IMG/VR virus record: IMGVR_UViG_3300031599_000025
Location: 1-32,812 of that record
Reading direction: 5' to 3' (one strand)
Source of the DNA: a virus
Length of the DNA: 32,812 bases
Positions 13,024 through 18,683 of the stretch are shown piece by piece (the stretch's first letter is position 1; every line of letters begins with the position of its first letter). The notes below the pieces were generated by a model. It was given only the letters and a program-made list of their open reading frames with translations. It did no database searches and was not told where the DNA came from. The translations under genes were made by a program, and so were the position numbers.

Positions 13024-13476
13024 TTAAAAGTTTCCTTCTTCAACCTGGAAACATGGAATTCCGTTTTCTCTCCACATATCTACTACTTTATTTCTGTCGT
13101 CAAACACACACATTATGGTATGTCCAATTGCTTGCAAATCACCCAACCACATTTTCTTCAATTTTTCATCTGGAATAAATGTTCCGGATTTTCTCATTCT
13201 CAAGAATGCAGGTTGAATTCCGTTTTCAGCTAACCAACTTTCAGTTTCAGTTTTACTAATATCATCTCTGCCACTGAAGATTCCCACGATAAATCCAGCA
13301 TGCTGGAGGGCATTAAATGACTCGATTACTGGTATATTAGGTTCGTCTAAAGAAATGTTCTCTGGTTTAAAGAAAGTTTTCCAATCGATTTTACCATTAC
13401 TATTTGATGCCAATGCTCTTCGTTTATCGATAAGAGCTAGAGTACCATCTAGGTCAAAAATTACTGTTTTTGTCAT
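13024..13476 (-). CDS. HAD phosphatase resembling the 3'-phosphatase domain of T4 polynucleotide kinase
   Basis: A 150-aa HAD-family phosphatase. D8-L-D10-G-T (VIFDLDGTLA) carries the nucleophile and general acid, S68-G-R in GIFSGRDD is motif II, K106-K107 lies in the motif III area, and D126-D-R in CVFDDRNKVVDMWRENGI is motif IV. The segment after motif IV, with VVDMWR..GI.CFQV..G.F, closely follows the C-terminal domain of T4 Pnk (PseT), which removes 3'-phosphates from nucleic acid ends. The kinase half is absent. It would clean 3' ends for the DNA ligase. It is the first gene behind R7. Confidence 0.86.
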   Translation of the reverse strand: MTKTVIFDLDGTLALIDKRRALASNSNGKIDWKTFFKPENISLDEPNIPVIESFNALQHAGFIVGIFSGRDDISKTETESWLAENGIQPAFLRMRKSGTFIPDEKLKKMWLGDLQAIGHTIMCVFDDRNKVVDMWRENGIPCFQVEEGNF

Positions 13477-13497
13477 AATATTGTTTTTAGTTTTTAA

Positions 13498-13589
13498 TTA
13501 TATGTAAATATAATCATTTTATTTGAATCAAGAAAACTTTAGAGCACTTAGTTTCACTAAAGTTCTTATTTATATTCAGTATAAATAAG
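13498..13589 (-). promoter_or_regulatory. Repeat promoter element R7
   Basis: Full-length copy: 10-bp perfect inverted repeat (13565-13574 / 13580-13589) with the TATAAATA box on the minus strand, the GTGCTCTAAAGTTTTC block, the ATGATTATATTTACATATAA core and then the ATG at 13476. The loop (13575-13579) differs from that of R1, R2 and R4, while the arms keep pairing. Confidence 0.7.
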
Positions 13590-13594
13590 AAATC

Positions 13595-13879
13595 CTATCT
13601 ATGCCAAGTATGTAGTTTGTCACGTATACTATAAGTCGGCAGGAATGTCGAACAAGTTGGGTTAAATTGATTAGGGGGAATTTTAGGATAATGACTATAC
13701 AATAAAGGTGATCCTTCGTTGATTAATAAGATAACCTCGGATGCATCTATATTACCATCAATATACAGGCTATTAATTCTTTCCATATAAAAATCTGTTC
13801 TATTAATAATATCCCCAGCCACATGTACTGTAACATGTCCTTGTTCCAATAATCTTTTAATAACGCTGTCTCTATTCAT
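13595..13879 (-). CDS. Hypothetical protein, 94 aa
   Basis: Not recognised. A short N-terminal helix (NRDSVIKRLLEQGHVTVHVAGDIIN) precedes a tyrosine- and proline-rich second half (PLLYSHYPKIPPNQFNPTCSTFLPTYS). It ends just upstream of R7, so it is the last gene read from the box at 13901-13909. No known motif. Confidence 0.65.
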   Translation of the reverse strand: MNRDSVIKRLLEQGHVTVHVAGDIINRTDFYMERINSLYIDGNIDASEVILLINEGSPLLYSHYPKIPPNQFNPTCSTFLPTYSIRDKLHTWHR

Positions 13880-13900
13880 ATCATTTGTTTGTTAATGATT

Positions 13901-13909
13901 ATTATATAC
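13901..13909 (-). promoter_or_regulatory. Candidate late promoter box before the 94-aa gene
   Basis: Minus-strand GTATATAAT lies 21 bases before the ATG at 13879, followed by an AACAAACAAA leader. It resembles the boxes before the sheath, tube and prohead-core genes. Confidence 0.4.
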
Positions 13910-13932
13910 AGAAAACTGTTAATGTTTCATAG

Positions 13933-13960
13933 AAATAGCCCAGAGTGAACTGAGCTATTT
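13933..13960 (-). terminator. Probable terminator after the tape-measure gene
   Basis: An 11-bp stem (13933-13943 / 13950-13960, one G-T pair) with a 6-base loop lies about 28 bases after the tape-measure stop. The T-run is better on the plus strand (TTTTTAATATT) than on the minus strand, so its efficiency for minus-strand transcripts is uncertain. Confidence 0.55.
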
Positions 13961-13987
13961 TTAATATTGTGATATATTACCTGCTAG

Positions 13988-16501
13988 TTATTTTAATTCA
14001 ACAGGTGTTACATCTACTATTTCGATTGAACGGTCAAATCTTTCCTCCAGTGCCTGTATTGCAAGTACAAGTGGTTGTAAGTCCATTGCCGCTTCTTTAG
14101 TATCGTTGTTGATCGATGTTGCATTCTTTTGTACACCCATCAATGTTGTCTTGACAGTGTCTACTGCTTTACTTATTGAATCAGTATAACTAGATGTAGT
14201 AGATCCTTGTGAATCAACTGCAGTTTCTAAGTGGTTAACAGTTGCTGCTAATTTTTCGACTGCCATTAATAACTGGTCAGCAAGTACCTGCATTGCTGAT
14301 TCTCCATTGTTTTTAGCCAAATCATTAAGAGCCTTAAACATGTTAGTAGTTGCATCGACAGCTTTAATATTTACTCGCTTACTTGCATTCGCAATCTTGG
14401 TATATGAATCTCCAATTTTTGCAACAAGTTCACCTTGTTCGGCAAGACGTACATTGTCCATACTAAAATAAAAACTTTTAATAGCTTCAAATCCTTTAAT
14501 AGCACCTACCTGTGAACTACTCATTTTCTGGAATGCGATACCAACCTTTTCAATTGGTCCGGCAAGTAATTTTACCTTAGGCGCAATATTTGCTAGCTTC
14601 TGTAATATCTCTATTGGAGTATCTGGTGCCTTTTTCTTTTCTTGACCAGTAGCTGCGTTCCAAATGGATCCAATAGCGTCAGCGACTCCTGAAACTATAC
14701 TAGCAAAACCACCCACTGCGCTTCCTCCTGCAAGTGATAATGTAAATAGAAACCATGCCCCACCTAATGCGGCAATCCCTATTGCAAGATCTAGCATATT
14801 GTCAACTCCAATTTCATTCTTAAATCTTGCAAATAAATCTACCATGGCATTCATTGGTGTCATTAACGTTGTAGTAAAGCCTTCAGAGACGGTAACTAGT
14901 GATGGCATTATTGGTGACAATCCTGCAAAGATCCATCCGACTGCCAATATAACAACAGCAGTTATTATAATACCAAGTGCTCCTAATAACAATGTAACTG
15001 GTGTCATCGCTGTAACTGCAATTCCCATTGCTACTATAGCTAATCCCATCACGCCTAATGCTGCTCCAGCATTTGTTGTCCAATCTAATGGAGGGGCAAT
15101 AAATGTACCAGGTAGTAATGTAAATATCCATGCGACTGCCACTACTGCAAACGCACTAACAACCGTGCCGATTAAGGCCTTCAGCATATCTCCCAAACTC
15201 ATCTTACCTATAGTCTTACCTGCTAGGAATAGTATTATACCAAATGCTAATACGGCAAGACCTGCGTCTACTGTCCATCCAATTTCAGGTGCTTCCCATG
15301 TAATTCCAGCTAACCCCTGGAAAATCCAGGCCGTTGCTAATATCCCAAAGGCAACAATAGGGATTGCCAATGTCATAAATAATAATTGCTTGGCATTCAT
15401 CCCATCAATTGCCCTTGATATTAAATAGAATGGAATTGCAAATAATGTTAAAGCAATGGCAACCTTCAATACCCACATTAAATCAGGTGCTGCAATTGCA
15501 GTAGGGAACGTTTCCCATATATAAGCTAATGCCGATAAAGCTATCCCTATTACTGGAATTGCTAATCCTGCAAATATAAGGTCCTTAATCGATGCACCCT
15601 TTATTGACTTTAATATAAAACTGAAACCTATTGCAAATAACGCAATCGCTAATCCTGCTTGTATTGTCCATAATAATGGTGGTGCTGCTGGTGCTGATGG
15701 AAACGCTTCAAATATGTAAGCTATTGCAACAATCCCTGCTGCCATTACTGCCATGGCCAACCCTGTCATTATTAATTTACCAATACCCTTTTTATTCATT
15801 TCAATCTTAGCCCTTGCGAATCCTTTCATTAATAATACAAACGCGAATGAAATAGGAATCATTGCAACTCCTAATAGAAATGCAGTTCCAATTTGCCATA
15901 GAGCAACTGGTGCAACTAGTCTAAGGATCCATGATGTTAATGCTATTCCTGCTGCCATTCCAGCCATTGCCAATGCAGTTTGACCTGCAACCTTCATTGG
16001 AGATCCTGACGTTATGTCAGATGCTTTTGTTTTTTTGCCCTTACCAAATAAGGGATCACCCATTAATGCCTTTGATATTTTCGAGAAGACGGGGGCTAAT
16101 AACAGGAATACTCCCGCAATTAATATGGCTGAGAGGATCTGTGCAGGGGTTACCACTGCGATCATTCCAAGTAATCCTGATGCAACAACTACCGAAGCAG
16201 CCATTATTATAATAGCAACGCCAGCGCCTGCCAGACCTTTACCTAATCCTCCTCCTTTACCACCCTTTCCTCCCTTCGAGTCATTTGATGATGATTTAAC
16301 CTGTTGTTTTATAAGACTTCGTATATCTGATAATATAACTGTCTGCGCCTTTAGTTGTTTAACTGTTTCAATCGCTGATGTATTTAGACTGATAACAACC
16401 TGATGCATTTGAAATAGAGTACTTGCCGTCGCTTCAGTTGCGGCCTGTATCTTCTGTAATGGCGATACTAATAATGAAATTGACTTTGAATTATTAATCA
16501 C
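13988..16501 (-). CDS. Tape-measure-like protein with six hydrophobic repeats (gp29-like position)
   Basis: An 837-aa protein. The N-terminal 70 residues are helical, followed by a Gly/Lys-rich linker (about 75-93). A long hydrophobic centre (95-610) follows, and a helical, polar C-terminus (630-837). Within the centre a unit of about 65 residues recurs: the aromatic landmark (S/A/G)-(W/Y)-I-(L/F/W) occurs near residues 190, 262, 327, 392, 458 and 523, usually followed by an APP/APD..W segment and a second hydrophobic helix. Long helical proteins with transmembrane-like stretches coded after the hub genes are typical of tail tape measures, which set tail length and may enter the host membrane during injection. 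T4 gp29 is 590 aa, so this is longer. A terminator follows. Confidence 0.72.
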   Translation of the reverse strand: MINNSKSISLLVSPLQKIQAATEATASTLFQMHQVVISLNTSAIETVKQLKAQTVILSDIRSLIKQQVKSSSNDSKGGKGGKGGGLGKGLAGAGVAIIIMAASVVVASGLLGMIAVVTPAQILSAILIAGVFLLLAPVFSKISKALMGDPLFGKGKKTKASDITSGSPMKVAGQTALAMAGMAAGIALTSWILRLVAPVALWQIGTAFLLGVAMIPISFAFVLLMKGFARAKIEMNKKGIGKLIMTGLAMAVMAAGIVAIAYIFEAFPSAPAAPPLLWTIQAGLAIALFAIGFSFILKSIKGASIKDLIFAGLAIPVIGIALSALAYIWETFPTAIAAPDLMWVLKVAIALTLFAIPFYLISRAIDGMNAKQLLFMTLAIPIVAFGILATAWIFQGLAGITWEAPEIGWTVDAGLAVLAFGIILFLAGKTIGKMSLGDMLKALIGTVVSAFAVVAVAWIFTLLPGTFIAPPLDWTTNAGAALGVMGLAIVAMGIAVTAMTPVTLLLGALGIIITAVVILAVGWIFAGLSPIMPSLVTVSEGFTTTLMTPMNAMVDLFARFKNEIGVDNMLDLAIGIAALGGAWFLFTLSLAGGSAVGGFASIVSGVADAIGSIWNAATGQEKKKAPDTPIEILQKLANIAPKVKLLAGPIEKVGIAFQKMSSSQVGAIKGFEAIKSFYFSMDNVRLAEQGELVAKIGDSYTKIANASKRVNIKAVDATTNMFKALNDLAKNNGESAMQVLADQLLMAVEKLAATVNHLETAVDSQGSTTSSYTDSISKAVDTVKTTLMGVQKNATSINNDTKEAAMDLQPLVLAIQALEERFDRSIEIVDVTPVELK

Positions 16502-16543
16502 GTGTTCTTGTTTGTTTTTTTTAAGTATACAGAGTATCTTGAA

Positions 16544-16552
16544 TTTATATAT
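16544..16552 (-). promoter_or_regulatory. Candidate late promoter box before the tape-measure gene
   Basis: Minus-strand ATATATAAA, preceded by TTTAG as before the sheath gene, lies between the terminator at 16559-16585 and the ATG at 16501. The 42-base leader is longer than at other genes. Confidence 0.4.
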
Positions 16553-16558
16553 CTAAAT

Positions 16559-16585
16559 AAAAAAGGGTCCCGTTAAGGACCCTTT
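16559..16585 (-). terminator. Intrinsic terminator after the gp51-like gene
   Basis: A 9-bp stem (16562-16570 / 16577-16585) with a 6-base loop, starting three bases after the stop codon and ending on the minus strand in TTTTT. It separates the baseplate-hub genes from the tape-measure gene. Confidence 0.85.
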
Positions 16586-16587
16586 GA

Positions 16588-16896
16588 TTATACTTTAGGA
16601 ATTTTCATATTTGGCATATTAAAGTTTGGCATTTTCATGCTGCTCGCTATACCGGAAGTGGCCTCCTGTTGCCCCTCGTTCTGTTTATTCTCCGATTTAA
16701 GATGTTCAATTAGGTCCTTCACCATATAGTGAAATTCATAATATTCCAAATTTTCAAGTTCGCTTGGTGCGAGATGTAATTTAAGATAAATGTGAAATTT
16801 AGTCTTAAAGAAGTTCTCCAGCGAAATTTTGAACAATGAAAAGAGACTTGACCCCGTCACGAAAACTAATAGGAATCTCCTCCACGTCATCTCCAA
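16588..16896 (-). CDS. gp51-like baseplate hub assembly protein, start uncertain
   Basis: The conserved-looking part is FKTKFHIYLKLHLAPSELENLEYYEFHYMVKDLIEHL, which resembles in pattern the small gp51 family that helps build the T4 baseplate hub. A low-complexity tail follows (MKMPNFNMPNMKIPKV). The only upstream ATGs (16896, 16890) lie 84-92 bases inside the gp26-like gene and would add about 30 residues that look like out-of-frame reading of it. The natural start is expected near 16815, where no ATG exists. Alternatives are a rare start codon (ATT or CTG) or a +1 frameshift from the upstream gene at its CTT TAA end, giving a fused product. The family assignment rests on pattern and neighbourhood. 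Confidence 0.6.
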   Translation of the reverse strand: MEMTWRRFLLVFVTGSSLFSLFKISLENFFKTKFHIYLKLHLAPSELENLEYYEFHYMVKDLIEHLKSENKQNEGQQEATSGIASSMKMPNFNMPNMKIPKV

Positions 16897-17773
16897 TCTG
16901 TACTGACATATTTGGCTGAATTCCGACTTTCATCTTCTCAGCTAATGTGTATATCAAGTTATATTTTTTATTAGACCATCCGTTTAATTCAATTTCGAAA
17001 TCGAATAATGTTTTATCATTAAATCCTCTCCAATCATGGTGAAGGTATGGTATGATTTGTAGTATTGACTGGTCAACTACTTCGCCTTTTTGTTGTTTCT
17101 CTTTAATGTATGATGTTATCTTCTGCATAACTCCAATAACAGGAGGTCTCATTGATATCGTACCGAATGATTTCGTTTCAATTAAGAACGTTCTCTTATC
17201 TGCATCATAATATTTATCTAGTTCAACAGGTATCTTGAAATATTGAAAATAATCTTTCTTGATTTCAATTTCATGCTTTTCACCATTTCTTGATCTATGA
17301 TCTATCTTTAAACTAGACTCTGGTTCTGGAAATGTTAAATCTCTAATTGAAAAAATAACAAAGAATCTATCTTCCTCTAGAAGATCTTTATATGATAATC
17401 GTCTTGATGATGATGTGATTCGTATACACGACTCTACTATTTGATTTAACTTCTCGTCAATATCTAATACATTAGCTTCGTCGATTGTTGAAAAATGTCT
17501 AATCTCTGCGACTTTCGCAGATCTGATTGATATCTCAGTTCCTACTGGGTAAAACATACCACCTGATGGTAATGAATTTGATGGAATTTTATGATATCCT
17601 AAATGAAAATCTGCTCCTTCAGCCTTAGGCGCTCCGAATCTTTCCATATTAACTCTGCCCAAATCGGGTTGCTTCTCTTCAGCAACTGATTCCTGTGCAT
17701 TATTCTTAATCTCATCTCCTTGAACAATATTCTTATATTGATCCTCTAGATTTAAATCGTCTTGGTTGTTCAT
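16805..17773 (-). CDS. Baseplate hub protein, gp26-like
   Basis: A 322-aa protein. A polar N-terminus of about 55 residues is followed by YHKIPSNSLPSGGMFYPVGTEISIRSAKVAEIRHFSTIDEANVLDIDEKLNQIVESCI in outline, the usual opening of the T4-like baseplate hub (gp26-type, T4_baseplate) proteins: P..LPS.G.FYP.G..I..R......I. Next comes DLLEEDRFFVIFSIRDLTF. The remaining part contains a conserved-looking FKIPVELDKYYDAD segment and a C-terminal helix EIPISFRDGVKSLFIVQNFAGELL. T4 gp26 is about 208 aa, so this is longer. It lies upstream of the gp51-like and tape-measure genes, as expected for the hub cluster, and ends with CTT CTT TAA. Confidence 0.7.
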   Translation of the reverse strand: MNNQDDLNLEDQYKNIVQGDEIKNNAQESVAEEKQPDLGRVNMERFGAPKAEGADFHLGYHKIPSNSLPSGGMFYPVGTEISIRSAKVAEIRHFSTIDEANVLDIDEKLNQIVESCIRITSSSRRLSYKDLLEEDRFFVIFSIRDLTFPEPESSLKIDHRSRNGEKHEIEIKKDYFQYFKIPVELDKYYDADKRTFLIETKSFGTISMRPPVIGVMQKITSYIKEKQQKGEVVDQSILQIIPYLHHDWRGFNDKTLFDFEIELNGWSNKKYNLIYTLAEKMKVGIQPNMSVQIGDDVEEIPISFRDGVKSLFIVQNFAGELL

Positions 17774-17775
17774 AT

Positions 17776-17991
17776 TTATTTATCTTTAAGTTGTCTGATG
17801 TCTATTTTTTCTAAAGGCTTTCCATCGTTAACCTGTTTGTCTATTTCTATTCGTATGATTTCCCTAATAAATGCAGAAATCGAAACCGGTCTTTCACCTG
17901 ATTCTATCGCTTCGTTAAGGATAATTCTATTGATTAAAGATACTTCACGCTCCGACAGGAGAACTTGTAACTTCTTTGTTAGTTTATCCAT
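17776..17991 (-). CDS. Small putative ribbon-helix-helix-like regulator, 71 aa
   Basis: The protein has a short basic strand region (TKKLQVLLSEREVSLINRII) and then VSISAFIREIIRIEIDKQV, resembling the S-x-x-x-F-I-R-x-I/L helix of ribbon-helix-helix DNA-binding proteins. No other motif was seen. The gene stops two bases before the gp26-like start, so it is the first gene of the hub operon, and follows a long AT-rich leader and the terminator at 18048-18080. It may regulate structural-gene expression or act as an assembly accessory. The fold is inferred from pattern only. Confidence 0.6.
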   Translation of the reverse strand: MDKLTKKLQVLLSEREVSLINRIILNEAIESGERPVSISAFIREIIRIEIDKQVNDGKPLEKIDIRQLKDK

Positions 17992-18047
17992 GTTTTGTTA
18001 TGTTGTCTTTCTTATATTATACTATCATTATATTATATTTTAATTAC

Positions 18048-18080
18048 AAAAAAATGGAGGATCATTTTAACTATCCTCCA
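18048..18080 (-). terminator. Intrinsic terminator after the tail-tube gene
   Basis: An 8-bp perfect stem (18055-18062 / 18073-18080) with a 10-base loop, followed on the minus strand by seven T (18054-18048). It begins 16 bases after the gp19 stop. This is one of the clearest terminators in the window. Confidence 0.9.
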
Positions 18081-18095
18081 CCTATAATTATATAT

Positions 18096-18650
18096 TTATG
18101 CTAATACTTCTTTCCAAGCGTCACATCTCCAACCAACTTCTAAAGTTGCAGGATCTGCAGACTCATAACTTAGTTCGTTAGTGAAACCTAGACCTGACGT
18201 CATTGTACAATCTTCTAGAGTAACTGTTCTATAGATATCTCCAGCTCTGTTGAACTGTACGATAACGATAGTACCTACGTAATCTCTCTTAAGTCCCATT
18301 GCACCTGATTGTGGGTCATATTGCATATTGTACCATTGTCTCATTGATTTATAAAGGTAAGCTTGATTAGCCTCGTTTAAATTTAATGAAAAACCAATAG
18401 TAACATCAACAGCAGTTCCATCAGGCATTCCTGCGAATGATCTTGTTGCGAATTTATATTTTTGTTCTACTGCCGATACTTCTTTGTATAAATCCAATCC
18501 TGAGATTGAGTTAATATGTTGAAGCATTAGTGGCGCGTCAGATACTCCAGCTGGAGGAAGAACCGTAACTTCGAATAAGTTTCCTTGTACTGGTTCAAAG
18601 TTCCTACCTTTTCTAGATGTCTGATCTTGTGAATAATGTGGTAAAGCCAT
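18096..18650 (-). CDS. 19: Tail tube protein, gp19-like
   Basis: A 184-aa structural protein that would polymerise as hexameric rings to form the inner tail tube. It has the family's beta-barrel pattern: NLFEVTVLPPAG near residue 24, SGLDLYKEVSAVEQKYKFATRSFAGMPDGTAVDVTIGFSLNLNEANQAYLYKSMRQWYN in outline over 49-108, and RDYVGTIVIVQFNRAGDIYRTVTLEDC followed by GLGFTNELSYESADPATLEVGWRCDAW at the end. The length is close to T4 gp19 (163 aa). It lies directly downstream of the sheath gene as in T4, with its own TATATAAA box and a strong terminator, consistent with high late expression. Confidence 0.9.
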   Translation of the reverse strand: MALPHYSQDQTSRKGRNFEPVQGNLFEVTVLPPAGVSDAPLMLQHINSISGLDLYKEVSAVEQKYKFATRSFAGMPDGTAVDVTIGFSLNLNEANQAYLYKSMRQWYNMQYDPQSGAMGLKRDYVGTIVIVQFNRAGDIYRTVTLEDCTMTSGLGFTNELSYESADPATLEVGWRCDAWKEVLA

Positions 18651-18669
18651 GTTTTAATGTTTTTGTTTT

Positions 18670-18678
18670 TTTATATAT
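18670..18678 (-). promoter_or_regulatory. Candidate late promoter box before the tail-tube gene
   Basis: Minus-strand ATATATAAA, followed by an A-rich leader (AAACAAAAAC) of 19 bases to the ATG at 18650. It lies in the 33-base gap after the sheath stop. Confidence 0.5.
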
Positions 18679-18683
18679 CTTGT

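Noticed and set aside
999-13589. R elements as a CRISPR array or insertion-sequence ends
   Set aside because: Copies are kilobases apart, each in front of a gene, with no spacers, no transposase and no target-site duplications.
14664-15428. Long open frame on the plus strand opposite the tape-measure gene (254 codons)
   Set aside because: Its composition (Ala, Ile, Pro, Asn, Thr repeats) mirrors the hydrophobic repeats on the other strand, there is no promoter or leader, and the opposite frame has clear protein repeats.
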